Shown here in pieces: positions 44,044 to 53,657 of a DNA stretch of 62,297 nucleotides. The stretch comes from Porphyromonas loveana (GTDB lineage: Bacteria; Bacteroidota; Bacteroidia; Bacteroidales; Porphyromonadaceae), in the NCBI RefSeq assembly GCF_003096695.1, contig NZ_QEKY01000006.1, positions 1 to 62,297 of the forward strand, written 5' to 3'. The notes below the pieces were generated by a model, which saw nothing but the letters and a program-made list of their open reading frames with translations, was not told the DNA's origin and did no database searches. Position numbers and translations under genes: made by a program. The first letter of the stretch is position 1. Each line of letters starts with the position of its first letter.

Positions 44044-44786
44044 TTCCCGTTGAGGAAACCCTCCAAAGCCATCGCCATGGAAGGATATTGCTCAGTCGGT
44101 GCAGCCAAATCGAGACGCAGGCCGGCTTCCTCTACCGCCTTAGCAGTCGTGGGACCGAAGGCGCCTATCTTAATTGTTCCCTGCTCAAATTTGGGGAAGT
44201 TCTTGCACAAAGCGGCTATACCTGCAGGGCTGAAGAAGATGATCATATCGTGATCGAGCTTCTCATCGGGTCCAAAGTCATTGCTGACCGTGCGATACAT
44301 GATAGCAGGACTGTGGTTGACTTTTTTAGCTTCAAGCATATCCAGCAGATCGTGCTTGTGCTCCTCTGCCAACGGGACGAAATAAGTTTCTTTATTATGC
44401 TTGGTGATAACAGTCATGAGATCCTCTAACTTACCGGTGGCACCGAAGAAGATCTTGCGCTTGCGATAGACAATATGCTTTTGCAAATAGACTGCCACAG
44501 ATTCGCTCACACAAAAGTATTTCATCGTCTCGGGCACAGCTACCCGCAACTCTTCACACAGACTGAAAAAATGATCGATGGCCGTACGAGCGGTAAAGAT
44601 GATGGCCGTATGATCCAGGATGTTTACTTTCTGATTGCGAAATTCTCGTGTACTGACCGACTCCACTTGAATAAAAGGACGGAACACGACTTCAACGCCA
44701 TGCTTCTGTGCAATATCATAATAAGGCGACTTACCCGCTACGGGTTGTGGCTGCGAGATGAGTATCTTCTTTACTTTTACTGCCAT
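44040..44786 (-). CDS. hemD: Uroporphyrinogen-III synthase family protein
   Basis: 248 residues with the two-lobed HemD fold: VKKILISQPQPV, IIFTARTAIDHFFSLCEEL, KYFCVSESVAVYLQKH and IIFFSPAGIAALCKNFP, KIGAFGPTTAKAVEEAGL. HemD cyclises hydroxymethylbilane in tetrapyrrole synthesis. Sequence similarity in this family is low, so it may be a divergent member with another role. No other haem-synthesis gene is nearby. It overlaps rnpA by 4 bp and the DUF4271 gene by 10 bp. Confidence 0.8.
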   Translation of the reverse strand: MAVKVKKILISQPQPVAGKSPYYDIAQKHGVEVVFRPFIQVESVSTREFRNQKVNILDHTAIIFTARTAIDHFFSLCEELRVAVPETMKYFCVSESVAVYLQKHIVYRKRKIFFGATGKLEDLMTVITKHNKETYFVPLAEEHKHDLLDMLEAKKVNHSPAIMYRTVSNDFGPDEKLDHDMIIFFSPAGIAALCKNFPKFEQGTIKIGAFGPTTAKAVEEAGLRLDLAAPTEQYPSMAMALEGFLNGK

Positions 44787-45484
44787 ATAGCCATTATTTC
44801 TTTATTGTTTACAGACCATTCCAATAATGCCATCATGTAAACCAACGGCAAAATTTCGTGGGCGCAAAGGTATAAAGAAACGTGGAAAAAACCTATTTTT
44901 TTGACAGGCAACGGACGTAGCGTTTTGATAATAATGATCAATCGCCAAAGGACAAATATCACGGGCAACAGGTACATGAACCACGAAAGTTGTGGGGCAT
45001 AAAGATATATGACTGCAACGGGAAAGAGAGCAATACCCCATAACCATTCTAACAACGTATAACTACCTCGCCACAATCGTCTCGTGTCATAATCCGAGAA
45101 GAGATAGCCCCACAGCGCGTAGAAGAGCCGCCACAGCCAAAAGAAGAAACAGAAGAAGAGGAACAAGAGGGCGAGAAAGAACAAACTCTCCCACAGCCCC
45201 AGTGTCATCAGCTGCCCCTCATCATCCAAGACAAGGTAGCAGGAAATGGAAAGAAGGAGCATACTTTGGATGCGACCGATGAGGACAAAAAGGCGCCGAC
45301 CGATGTAACGAGGCATGCGCACAAGGAAGACGCGCTCCCGCCCATAGAAGACTGCGCTAAGCAGACGAGCAAAGAAGTGCGGAATACGCGCAGCGACCAC
45401 CCCCAATGCTCCGAACTGCAGGAGAATGAGACTGACCAATACGTCGTAAATGATCTGTCCTGTCCAGAAAGGTAGTCCCGTCAT
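44777..45484 (-). CDS. DUF4271 membrane protein
   Basis: 235 residues with about six hydrophobic segments (for example LVSLILLQFGALGVVAA, LFFLALLFLFFCFFFWLW, LLPVIFVLWRLIIIIKTL and ILPLVYMMALLEW). The C-terminal HVSLYLCAHEILPLVYM motif is typical of DUF4271 in Bacteroidetes. Function unknown. First gene of the overlapped leftward group with hemD, rnpA, yidD and tatD; the conserved link to hemD suggests a membrane-related partner role. Confidence 0.8.
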   Translation of the reverse strand: MTGLPFWTGQIIYDVLVSLILLQFGALGVVAARIPHFFARLLSAVFYGRERVFLVRMPRYIGRRLFVLIGRIQSMLLLSISCYLVLDDEGQLMTLGLWESLFFLALLFLFFCFFFWLWRLFYALWGYLFSDYDTRRLWRGSYTLLEWLWGIALFPVAVIYLYAPQLSWFMYLLPVIFVLWRLIIIIKTLRPLPVKKIGFFHVSLYLCAHEILPLVYMMALLEWSVNNKEIMAIWQ

Positions 45485-45523
45485 CTTCTTCTACTTCATG
45501 ACCACTGCCCACCCTCGATAGGC

Positions 45524-45742
45524 TCAACCTTGGTCCGACTTATCGGATTTCCCTTTGCTCATTGAGAGGAGTCCGCGGGCAAAGGCGACCCCTCCGAAAG
45601 CCACGGCCATCCAAAGGGCATATTTCTGATGAGGCAGTACATCCACCCAATACAGCAGGCTGAGCAAGAGATAGACGATGAGTCCTAAGATAAAGGACGA
45701 TATGGCATGAGCCAAAAGTTTGCGTCGTGTAGTGGATTCCAT
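45524..45742 (-). CDS. Small two-helix membrane protein of unknown function
   Basis: 72 residues with two hydrophobic helices (AISSFILGLIVYLLLSLLYWVDV and YALWMAVAFGGVAFARGLLSM) and a basic, Ser-rich tail. It lies 21 bp downstream of prfC and 39 bp upstream of the DUF4271 gene on the same strand, so it is probably cotranscribed. I do not recognise a named family. The size and two clean helices support a real gene. Confidence 0.65.
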   Translation of the reverse strand: MESTTRRKLLAHAISSFILGLIVYLLLSLLYWVDVLPHQKYALWMAVAFGGVAFARGLLSMSKGKSDKSDQG

Positions 45743-45763
45743 CGGGGGCTTTATTTATATGTG

Positions 45764-47344
45764 TCAAAACTCGGAAGTGAAGTGGAAGCGGATGTCGGGG
45801 AAATCCTGCTGCGCCATGCTGAGCACATAGCCCGAATCGGCCAGATAGACATCCCGCCCTTCAATATCCTTGGCAATATACTGCGACTTGCGCTTCTTGA
45901 AGGCCTCCAAAGCCTCGGGTTTGTCGCTCTCTATCCAGCAAGCTTTGTACAAGCTGATAGGCTCCCAACGACACTGAGCCCCATACTCATGCAAAAGACG
46001 GTACTGAATCACTTCGAACTGGAGCTGCCCCACCGTACCGATGATCTTACGTCCGTTGAACTGATTGGTGAAGAGCTGAGCGACACCCTCTCCCATGAGT
46101 TGGTCGATGCCCTTGGCCAGCTGCTTGGCTTTCATCGGATCCTGATTTTCTATGTATTTGAAGAGCTCCGGCGAGAAACTCGGCAGGCCGCGGAAGTGGA
46201 GTTCCTCTCCCGATGTCAGCGTGTCACCGATCCGGAAGTTGCCCGTGTCTGGCAGACCGATAATATCACCCGCAAAGGCTTCGTCCACCGTCTCCTTACG
46301 CTGCGCCATGAAGGCCGTAGGGCTGCTGAAGCGGAACTGCTTGCCCAGACGGATATGCTTATAGTTGACATTGCGTTCGAAGCGTCCGGAGCAGATCTTG
46401 ACAAAGGCAATACAACTGCGGTGGTTGGGATCCATATTGGCATGTATCTTAAAGACAAAGCCCGTGAATCCCTCTTCATGCGGATCAACCGCACGCTCCA
46501 CAGCGGCTATGGGACGAGGCGATGGGGCTATCTCCACGAAACAGTTGAGCAGCTCCTGTACACCGAAGTTGTTCAATGCCGATCCGAAGAAGACCGGCGC
46601 AAGCTGTCCTGCCAGATACTCCTCCTTGTCGAAGGGCTGGTACACACCGTCTATCAATTCAATATCGGCACGTAGCTTCTCGGCCTGCGCCTTGCTCATA
46701 TAGTTCTCCAGCTCCGGCGAACTGAGATCATCGAAAGCCACGCTCTCCGTGATACGTTGCTTATCGGGCGTAAAGAGGTTGAGTCCCTGTTCGTATATAT
46801 TATATACCCCTTTGAAACGTTGTCCCATATCAATGGGCCATGAGAGGGGTCGCACACGAATCTGCAATTCCTCTTCCACCTCATCCAGCAAGTCGAAGGG
46901 GTCCTGCCCCTCACGGTCCAACTTATTGATGAAGACAATGACAGGAGTCTTGCGCATACGGCACACTTCCATCAGCTTACGCGTCTGCACCTCCACCCCT
47001 TTGGCACTGTCGATAACGATGATAACACTATCGACAGCCGTAAGTGTGCGGAATGTATCCTCGGCAAAATCCTGGTGGCCGGGCGTGTCGAGGATATTGA
47101 TCTTGTAGTCCCTGTAATTGAATCCCATAACAGACGTAGCCACCGAGATACCGCGCTGCCGCTCTATCTCCATCCAGTCGCTCGTCGCTGTCTTCTTGAT
47201 CTTATTGCTCTTGACAGCTCCTGCCACATGAATAGCCCCCCCGAAAAGGAGCAGCTTCTCGGTCAACGTCGTTTTACCGGCGTCGGGGTGACTGATGATG
47301 GCGAAGGTGCGCCTCGAATTGATCTCGTCCGTATAGGTACTCAT
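45764..47344 (-). CDS. prfC: Peptide chain release factor 3
   Basis: 526 residues, canonical RF3. GTPase motifs are [16 protein letters not shown] (G1), [13 protein letters not shown] (G2), [10 protein letters not shown] (G3), [10 protein letters not shown] (G4), followed by domains 2 and 3 ending [15 protein letters not shown]. It recycles RF1/RF2 after peptide release. A leftward TAACTTTG box lies at 47377-47370, 26 nt from the start. Confidence 0.97.
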   Translation of the reverse strand: MSTYTDEINSRRTFAIISHPDAGKTTLTEKLLLFGGAIHVAGAVKSNKIKKTATSDWMEIERQRGISVATSVMGFNYRDYKINILDTPGHQDFAEDTFRTLTAVDSVIIVIDSAKGVEVQTRKLMEVCRMRKTPVIVFINKLDREGQDPFDLLDEVEEELQIRVRPLSWPIDMGQRFKGVYNIYEQGLNLFTPDKQRITESVAFDDLSSPELENYMSKAQAEKLRADIELIDGVYQPFDKEEYLAGQLAPVFFGSALNNFGVQELLNCFVEIAPSPRPIAAVERAVDPHEEGFTGFVFKIHANMDPNHRSCIAFVKICSGRFERNVNYKHIRLGKQFRFSSPTAFMAQRKETVDEAFAGDIIGLPDTGNFRIGDTLTSGEELHFRGLPSFSPELFKYIENQDPMKAKQLAKGIDQLMGEGVAQLFTNQFNGRKIIGTVGQLQFEVIQYRLLHEYGAQCRWEPISLYKACWIESDKPEALEAFKKRKSQYIAKDIEGRDVYLADSGYVLSMAQQDFPDIRFHFTSEF

Positions 47345-47543
47345 ACTTATTTTGTTCTGTTTTAGGCTGCAAAGTTAGCGAATCTTAGCTGTAGTCAGGG
47401 AGATGGCACGATCTTAATCTCTGCTCCGACTTCCATCACTTGCAAAATCAGATCATATCTACATTGCTATCCATTTACCCATGTTGCAAAAAAATCTCCC
47501 CACGCCTTGCGACATGGGGAGACTCCACTGTGAAAAATGATAG

Positions 47544-47614
47544 AGGTTCGTGGCGGACTCGAACCGCCGTAGACGGTTTTGCAGACCGTTGCCTAACCAC
47601 TCGGCCAACGAACC
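47544..47614 (-). tRNA. tRNA-Cys (anticodon GCA)
   Basis: A full cloverleaf is readable on the minus strand: acceptor GGTTCGT/ACGAACC, D arm GCCGAGTGGTTAGGC, anticodon loop CTGCAAA with GCA, and T arm GGCGGTTCGAGTCCGCC. The discriminator is T, as in other tRNA-Cys. CCA is not encoded. Confidence 0.95.
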
Positions 47615-47841
47615 ATTGCGGGTTGTGACTGCAAAGAAAAGACATTTTTCCATACCGACAAACTTTTTACCCCTCTATTCTCACAAAAGTGGCCCAGCCC
47701 ATACATTACCTACTTGACAGAGGTTCCCTACCCTTTCGTCAGCTTACATGAGGCTTTCGAGCGAGAGAGAAAACAGAAGCATTTGCGTGATAATAAAAAA
47801 ATGCTACTTTTGCCGACGGAATCGCCCAAGGGCAGATTTCA

Positions 47842-47916
47842 CGGGGTGTAGCGCAGTCCGGTTAGCGCACCTGCTTTGGGAGCAGGGGGTCGTGGGTTCG
47901 AATCCCGCTACCCCGA
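47842..47916 (+). tRNA. tRNA-Pro (anticodon TGG)
   Basis: Acceptor CGGGGTG pairs with TACCCCG (one G-T), D arm GCGCAGTCCGGTTAGCGC, anticodon stem CCTGC/GCAGG with loop TTTGGGA, and T arm TCGTGGGTTCGAATCCCGC. Discriminator A; CCA not encoded. Confidence 0.95.
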
Positions 47917-47930
47917 CAAACTGAAAATCA

Positions 47931-47960
47931 GGGAGTTAGATACGTCTGGCTCCCTTTTTT
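47931..47960 (+). terminator. tRNA-Pro terminator
   Basis: GGGAG...CTCCC hairpin followed by TTTTTT, 15 bp after the tRNA. The 266-bp stretch to folP beyond it shows no gene or repeat; TATTTTTG at 48183-48190 is a possible folP -7 box. Confidence 0.7.
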
Positions 47961-48226
47961 CATTCTCTTTTTTATACCATTTGGAACCCGAATAGCCCCT
48001 TTTTAGCCCCTTTTCTATGCAAATTCAATGAAAATTCGATGAAAATTATTCTGATCATTCGTCCATGAGGGAGAGTGTGTGACATAAACAGCATCTGCAT
48101 ATTTGGTAGCAGGGAGAGGACTTAAGGAGGTATCTCTAACGATGCACGCGTCCACATTTAGGGTGTTTTGGTCTGAATTGGTTATTTTTGGGGGGTAATA
48201 TCGAAGAAATACAGTCTACAACACTG

Positions 48227-49072
48227 ATGAAACGCAAGACGCTCAACCTCAGTGGCAGGCTCTTCTCGCTGGAGAAACCCGCCGTTATGGGGATCATGAA
48301 TATCACGCCCGACTCTTTCTATTCCGGCAGCCGCCTATCCGACACGGACAGCATACGAACACGCGCCCGAGAGATCGTGGAAGAAGGAGGGACTCTGATC
48401 GATGTAGGGGCCTATTCATCACGTCCAAACGCGGAGAACATATCTGCCCAAGAGGAGATGGAACGACTGCGTCCTGCACTGCAATTACTGCGAGATGAGT
48501 TTGCCGAAGTACCCGTCTCTATCGACACCTTCCGTGCCGATGTAGCCAAGATGTGCGTAGAAGAATACGGCGTGGCCATCATCAACGACATTTCGGGCGG
48601 GCAACTTGATGCCGATATGTACCAGACGGTTGCCGCCCTGCAGGTGCCCTATATCCTGATGCATATGCGAGGCACACCCGCCACGATGCAGAGCCTTACG
48701 TCTTACACGGATATTGCCGTGGATATTCTGGACTACTTCGTGGAGCGCGTGGGGCAATTGAGAGAACTGGGGCTGCACGACATTATTCTCGATCCGGGCT
48801 ATGGCTTCAGTAAGACATTGGAGCAGAACTACGAGCTACTCTCCCGTCAAGAAGAGGCATTCGGAGAGTTAGAGTTCCCCATCTTGGTTGGCATCTCACG
48901 CAAAAGCATGATATACAAACTCTTCGGCACCACACCCGAAGAAGCACTCAACGGTACCACTGCATTAAATATGTACAGCGTCCTGCACGGAGCGGACATA
49001 CTGCGAGTACACGACGTCCGTGCTGCCGTGGAAGTATGCAGCATAGCCGAGAAGCTCGGGGCCTTCAGATAG
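48227..49072 (+). CDS. folP: Dihydropteroate synthase
   Basis: 281 residues from the ATG at 48227 (MKRKTLNLSGRLFSLEKPAVMGIMNITPDSF); an upstream in-frame start is possible but the family starts here. Key motifs are NITPDSFYSGS, LIDVGAYSSRPNA, VSIDTFRADVA, INDISGGQLD, LMHMRGTPATMQ, IILDPGYGFSKTLEQNYELL and VGISRKSMI. It joins p-aminobenzoate to the dihydropterin pyrophosphate in folate synthesis and is the sulfonamide target. It is followed after 57 bp by cdaA, the folP-cdaA pairing I recall from other Bacteroidetes. Confidence 0.96.
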   Translation: MKRKTLNLSGRLFSLEKPAVMGIMNITPDSFYSGSRLSDTDSIRTRAREIVEEGGTLIDVGAYSSRPNAENISAQEEMERLRPALQLLRDEFAEVPVSIDTFRADVAKMCVEEYGVAIINDISGGQLDADMYQTVAALQVPYILMHMRGTPATMQSLTSYTDIAVDILDYFVERVGQLRELGLHDIILDPGYGFSKTLEQNYELLSRQEEAFGELEFPILVGISRKSMIYKLFGTTPEEALNGTTALNMYSVLHGADILRVHDVRAAVEVCSIAEKLGAFR

Positions 49073-49129
49073 AGAAAGGATAGACAGATACAGTATCAGA
49101 TTCATTCACCCCTCAATCCAAACAAGCGT

Positions 49130-49897
49130 ATGTTCCTACAATTTACCCTAAAGGATATAATCGACATCTTGCTCGTCGCCACGCTGATCTATACGATTTA
49201 TACCACGTTCAAGCACTCGGGCAGCAAGGCACTATTCTCCGGTATCCTCACTTTCTTTGTCCTCTGGGTTGTCGTTTCGCAGATATTCCAGCTACGTCTG
49301 ATGGGGGCTATTCTCAATCAGTTTGTCAGCTTAGGATTCTTCGTCTTGGTGATTCTCTTCCAAGGCGAGCTGCGTAAGATGCTCACCGCCATCGGCTCCA
49401 CTCGCAGGTGGCGTTCGATCGCACGCCTCATCAACAAGGGAAAGCGCGAACAAGAACTGCAAAACGAACGCCGCATCATCGCTCCTCTGATGCTCGCTTG
49501 CATGAACATGGCGCGCAAGAAGAGCGGCGCCCTCATTGTTATCCAGCAGGGGATGGATCTGACCACCTTTGCACATACGGGCGAGGTGTTTCGTTCCGAG
49601 GTGAATGCCCGACTGATCGAGAACATCTTCTTCAAGAATAGTCCGCTTCATGACGGTGCCATGATCATCGCCGACAACAACATCATTGCTGCCGGCTGCA
49701 TCCTACCGGTGGCAAACAATACAGATTTGAATAAGGATTTGGGGCTACGGCATCGCTCAGCACTCGGTCTCTCACAGGAGACAGATGCCAAGGTTATCAT
49801 CATCAGCGAAGAGCGCGGCAAGATATCCTTCGCTTTCCGCGGAGAGATCCATCAGGATATCACCACGGACGCACTACAGCACTTCCTCGAAAATTAG
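49130..49897 (+). CDS. cdaA: Diadenylate cyclase CdaA
   Basis: 255 residues. Three N-terminal transmembrane helices (IIDILLVATLIYTIYTTF, LFSGILTFFVLWVVVSQIF, FVSLGFFVLVILFQGELR) precede a DisA_N/DAC domain with SPLHDGAMIIADNNIIAAGCILPV (D175-G-A) and GLRHRSALGLSQETDAKVIIISEE (R207-H-R). It makes cyclic di-AMP from two ATP at the inner membrane; the second messenger controls turgor and wall homeostasis. No CdaR gene is adjacent. Confidence 0.94.
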   Translation: MFLQFTLKDIIDILLVATLIYTIYTTFKHSGSKALFSGILTFFVLWVVVSQIFQLRLMGAILNQFVSLGFFVLVILFQGELRKMLTAIGSTRRWRSIARLINKGKREQELQNERRIIAPLMLACMNMARKKSGALIVIQQGMDLTTFAHTGEVFRSEVNARLIENIFFKNSPLHDGAMIIADNNIIAAGCILPVANNTDLNKDLGLRHRSALGLSQETDAKVIIISEERGKISFAFRGEIHQDITTDALQHFLEN

Positions 49898-49912
49898 TCG
49901 AGAGCGTTTTTC

Positions 49913-50629
49913 TCAGAAGTTGAGAAAAACGTAGTGGTACAGGATCTCCATCATCTGACGAGAGGAGATAAGCAAAGCCACAACAAAGCCGATCAGGCTA
50001 TACGTCCACAACCGAATCGAATCACCGGCATACACAGCTGCCGGATCGGCAGCAAACGGAGGTTTCATCCATTTGACTCGCGCCCATATATAGACCCGAT
50101 AGACAAGATAACCGATCAATAGGCCGAATACAAGAGCCGGTATCACATCGGTAATGAAGTGCACGCCTATATAAATGCGGCTATACATCACGAGGGCTAC
50201 TGTACTAAAGATTGTCCAAGTATAGAATTTATTGCGGAATATGAGTGAAGTGAGGACAGCCAACGACACGTAGTTGATCGTATGCCCCGAGATAAATCCA
50301 TATTTTCCTCCCCGATAGCCATAGACCGTCTTCACGTAGTCCATAAACTCCGGATGATGCGTGGGACGAAAACGCGTAAAGACGGGTTTGAAAAAGGATG
50401 AAGAGAGCTGATCACAGATGAGAACGCTCAGTAGTACCGCCCCGAGAATAAAAGCAGCTTCCTTCGGCGGCTTTTTATAAAAGAGGAAGAAGAGAAAAAC
50501 CACGGCCATGATGACCCACGGCCACTTGGCGGAGATCAGGAAGAAAAAGGCATCGAGAAAAGGATGATGTATGCCGTTGAGCGCAAGGAAAAGCTCCCTC
50601 TCTACGACCAATAGGTGTTCCAAAAACAT
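49913..50629 (-). CDS. PAP2-family membrane phosphatase
   Basis: 238 residues from the ATG at 50629 (MFLEHLLVVERELFLALNGIHHPFLD); the frame continues upstream into batE. The acid-phosphatase signature is present: KPVFTRFRPTHHP (KX6RP), YGFISGHTINYVS (SGH) and SRIYIGVHFITDVI (SRxYxGxHxxxD), spread over six helices. Such enzymes dephosphorylate undecaprenyl pyrophosphate or lipid A at the periplasmic face. Several PAP2 proteins (LpxE/LpxF-like) act on lipid A in P. gingivalis, so either role is possible. It starts 4 bp after the batE stop. Confidence 0.88.
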   Translation of the reverse strand: MFLEHLLVVERELFLALNGIHHPFLDAFFFLISAKWPWVIMAVVFLFFLFYKKPPKEAAFILGAVLLSVLICDQLSSSFFKPVFTRFRPTHHPEFMDYVKTVYGYRGGKYGFISGHTINYVSLAVLTSLIFRNKFYTWTIFSTVALVMYSRIYIGVHFITDVIPALVFGLLIGYLVYRVYIWARVKWMKPPFAADPAAVYAGDSIRLWTYSLIGFVVALLISSRQMMEILYHYVFLNF

Positions 50630-50633
50630 ATAC

Positions 50634-51554
50634 TCAGCTACAATAATCGACCTGCGACACGGGCGCATTAATGCGTGTAAGGACGGCCGCAGGCAGCCAC
50701 CCCTCCTTGCCATCGGCCAGCTCAATGGGATACCAGTCGCCGATGGCCTCCCCTGTAATCTTAACACGCGTGCCCTCGTGAAGTTCAAATAGCGTCGTCC
50801 CGTCTTCGTCGGGAGAGCTCTTCACGTTGGCTTGCGCCGCCATCATAATACAATAGCTATCGTCTTGGAAATCGGCCTTGCGGTTATAAGCAGCCAGATT
50901 GAAGAGGATGGCAAGAAAAAGCCCCACCCAGGCTGCATAGAAGCCTCCTCGCCTGAGCGTCCTATTGCCACCGAGCAGGAAGAGCAGCACATTGCCCAGC
51001 AGAAGTAAGAAGCTGAGTATGCCCAGCACCACCAGCATCTTCAACGACAAGGCATAGCACACCTGTCGCCACAGCTTGGCGGCGATGCTTTCGTTATCAG
51101 TTATCTTGTCGATGGTCTTCAGGCGTGCCATCTCCAGATTGGCACGAATGTCTCTGTCGTCAGGAGCTAATCGGTGCGCCCGCTCGAACATAAGAATGGA
51201 CGAAGCCACCTCTCCACTCTTATAATAACAGCAGCCCAGATTGTATAGCAACGAAGCATCCGGCTCGGCCGTCTCCTCTAAGAGACGTTCGTAGGCAGCA
51301 GCGGCTCGGCCGTATTGCTTGGCTCCGTACAGTTTGCGAATCTCTTCCTCGGACAGCTTCGGTACAGCAGGGAGTGAATCGGCTACAGTAATTTCTCCTC
51401 CCTCGGATCGCGCCGCGGACGAATCAACGGGCAGGAATACCGAACGGCGAACGGATGTGTCGGGTTGCTGCGCCTGTGTAGACAAGGTCTCGCCCAAGGG
51501 CAACAGCAGGACGAGCGTCCAAACGGATATCAACTGTCGTGTAAGTACCTTCAT
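50634..51554 (-). CDS. batE: BatE, TPR and SH3-domain aerotolerance protein
   Basis: 306 residues: an N-terminal signal-like helix (LISVWTLVLLLPLGETLSTQA), TPRs (~65-150, AAYERLLEETAEPDASLLYNLGCCYYKSGEVASS), two membrane helices (MLVVLGILSFLLLLGNVLLFLL and GGFYAAWVGLFLAILFNLAAY) and a C-terminal bacterial SH3 domain (AAQANVKSSPDEDGTTLFELHEGTRVKI). This is BatE of the Bacteroidetes aerotolerance (Bat) cluster. It overlaps batD by 4 bp. Bat function is linked to oxygen tolerance and envelope stress. Confidence 0.88.
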   Translation of the reverse strand: MKVLTRQLISVWTLVLLLPLGETLSTQAQQPDTSVRRSVFLPVDSSAARSEGGEITVADSLPAVPKLSEEEIRKLYGAKQYGRAAAAYERLLEETAEPDASLLYNLGCCYYKSGEVASSILMFERAHRLAPDDRDIRANLEMARLKTIDKITDNESIAAKLWRQVCYALSLKMLVVLGILSFLLLLGNVLLFLLGGNRTLRRGGFYAAWVGLFLAILFNLAAYNRKADFQDDSYCIMMAAQANVKSSPDEDGTTLFELHEGTRVKITGEAIGDWYPIELADGKEGWLPAAVLTRINAPVSQVDYCS

Positions 51555-53365
51555 CGTTTCGGTGATTTTGAGTTATCAATCTGTTCGATAATACTGCATA
51601 CGCGCTCATAGACAGCGTCCATGGCAGCATGTTCGTTACTGTCGGGCGCATAGCGGGCAAACTCACAAGTTTCTATCACACCGAGCAACTCATCCACCAA
51701 CGGCTGAGCGATGCCGTCCATCTGCATCAAGCGGTCTGCCACATTGTTTTTGTTCAGTTCCGAGACTGCAATTCCCAGCTTGTCGCCCAAATAACCCCAT
51801 ACGGCTCGCAGCACTTCTTCGTAGAACAAGTCGCCTCGGCTCGATTGTTTATATGCGGCTGCCTGTCGCAGACGCTTGGTCGCCACCCGATTGGCCTTCC
51901 GCCAACGCATACCGGCTTCGTCGGCTATCATCTTCATACGACGACGATAGAGGAAGAGTAGCAGAATGGCAAGGAGGAAGAGTAGCAAATAAATGCCCCA
52001 ATAAAGAAACGAGAATGCAAAGGAGGCAACACCCGTTGTAGCATGCGTGTGAGCAGTCTTCAGATAGTTTATATCCTGCCCCAACATCCTGATTCCGTCA
52101 GGACCGCTGCCGCTCATCGTAGCCGATTCGCCTTTGCCCTTGGCCACTTGTACGGTAAAGGCTTGTGTGGAAGCAGTCTTATAGGAACGAGAAGCAGGAT
52201 CGAAATAAGTGATGCCAAATGCGGGAATGGAGAAGCGCCCCGTCTGCCGCGGCACTACATAGAACTCGATGGTGCGTTCGCCATCCGCTCCCGAAGTCGT
52301 CACCCGCAGACTGCTCTCAGCCTTGGGATCGTACTGTTCGAAGCTGTCGGGGAAACGCACCTTGGGGTCGCCCATCAACTTGATATTACCGCTGCCATGG
52401 ATGGTTACTTTGAGCGTGAGAGCCTCATTGGTCTTGGCTTGTTGCGCGCCGAAAGAGGCCGAGATGCGATAACTCCCGACAGCTCCGTCGAATCCTTCCG
52501 GTTTGGGATCGGGCAGAGGTGTAACATCAATGTTAACGGGACTGGTCGTGAGTGTACGTCGCACATTCTCGTAGGGCTGCAGGTTGAAAAAGTCGTCTAT
52601 GTCGGCAATCTCCCTACGCACGGCTACGACTACTTGGAAGTGCCCCGAGGGTATCGTCAGCCGACCGCTCTTCTGTGGGAAGAGAAGTGACTGCCGGAGG
52701 ACTGCCGTCTGATAGTTCCGCCCGTTGTAATTCTCCAGAGCGTATTGTTTCTCCGCATCATCTTCCACATCTTGCGAAATAAAACCTTCGTATTCGGGGA
52801 ATTTAACCTGCTCGAATTGCAGATTGGGATGCAACGTATAGAGTTTGTAAGTGACCAAAACGGCTTCCTGCTCGTACACCCTTGTTTTGTTGATGATGGC
52901 GCGAACGAAGAGGCTATTAGCATCCACTCGTGTCGTTGGAGAGGCTCCCTGCCCCTTCCCGGAAGCCTTCTTATCGGCAGGCAACACCTTGATGGTAGCA
53001 GATTTGGTCGTATAGTTACGATCATTGGCTCGGATCGAAGCTTCCCCGATGCGGAAAGAGCCCGTCCCCTTGGGCATAAGTGTATAAGTGTAGGTGACGG
53101 CGGTCGTCGAAGTCGTTTTGCCATTGATGACCGAGGTAGAGGAGCTCCTCGCAGTGGCGGGGCCAAAGAGGACATCGAAGTCGCTCATCGCCGGAGCTTT
53201 GAAGTCGGTACCGGTGGCATTCTTGAGCGTGAAGCTCACTCGGAACTGCTCTCCCATCGCCACGCTTGTCGGAGCTTGCACCGTAAACGACACCTGTGCC
53301 TGTCCATACCAAGCCAGGCACAAGAATAGGGAAATAAGGATGTAGCGCAATCTATTTATCGTCAT
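51551..53365 (-). CDS. batD: BatD, oxygen-tolerance protein
   Basis: 604 residues from the ATG at 53365 (MTINRLRYILISLFLCLAWYGQAQVSF), a good signal peptide; the frame is open 33 codons further upstream. The BatD protein family is recognised from QVSFTVQAPTSVAMGEQFRVSFTL, VVAVRREIADIDDFF, KLMGDPKVRFPDSFEQYDPK and FYVVPRQTGRFSIPAF. One transmembrane helix near 480 (FLYWGIYLLLFLLAILLLFLY) is followed by a cytoplasmic helical tail. It is normally the fourth gene of batABCDE. Here no batA, batB or batC lies upstream, which is unusual. Confidence 0.9.
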   Translation of the reverse strand: MTINRLRYILISLFLCLAWYGQAQVSFTVQAPTSVAMGEQFRVSFTLKNATGTDFKAPAMSDFDVLFGPATARSSSTSVINGKTTSTTAVTYTYTLMPKGTGSFRIGEASIRANDRNYTTKSATIKVLPADKKASGKGQGASPTTRVDANSLFVRAIINKTRVYEQEAVLVTYKLYTLHPNLQFEQVKFPEYEGFISQDVEDDAEKQYALENYNGRNYQTAVLRQSLLFPQKSGRLTIPSGHFQVVVAVRREIADIDDFFNLQPYENVRRTLTTSPVNIDVTPLPDPKPEGFDGAVGSYRISASFGAQQAKTNEALTLKVTIHGSGNIKLMGDPKVRFPDSFEQYDPKAESSLRVTTSGADGERTIEFYVVPRQTGRFSIPAFGITYFDPASRSYKTASTQAFTVQVAKGKGESATMSGSGPDGIRMLGQDINYLKTAHTHATTGVASFAFSFLYWGIYLLLFLLAILLLFLYRRRMKMIADEAGMRWRKANRVATKRLRQAAAYKQSSRGDLFYEEVLRAVWGYLGDKLGIAVSELNKNNVADRLMQMDGIAQPLVDELLGVIETCEFARYAPDSNEHAAMDAVYERVCSIIEQIDNSKSPKR

Positions 53366-53501
53366 GCTAGTCTGTCTTTCTTGTATGCCATGGGACAGAA
53401 AAAGGCATTCCACCCCATTGTCTAACCGCCAATATGGCTCGCTAAAATACACATACTTCAGCAAATAGCTGATATTTACCCTAACGCGAAGACACTGTTC
53501 A

Positions 53502-53534
53502 CTAGTATCTTGCTAGTATCTTGCTAGTATCTTG
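53502..53534. repeat. Three tandem 11-bp repeats
   Basis: CTAGTATCTTG occurs at 53502, 53513 and 53524 without interruption. The unit is one base short of the TAGTATCTTTG core of the CRISPR repeat and resembles a degenerate -7 box on the plus strand. It lies upstream of batD. Confidence 0.7.
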
Positions 53535-53657
53535 AATTCCTATTATGTAGCCAGGCTCCTCTAAAGAGCATCACAATCTCCCTTCCACAGCAAAAAACAT
53601 CATGGGTCGGGATCGGAGCAACCACACAAAGGAGGATAGGACGAGTCCCCTTTTTGT

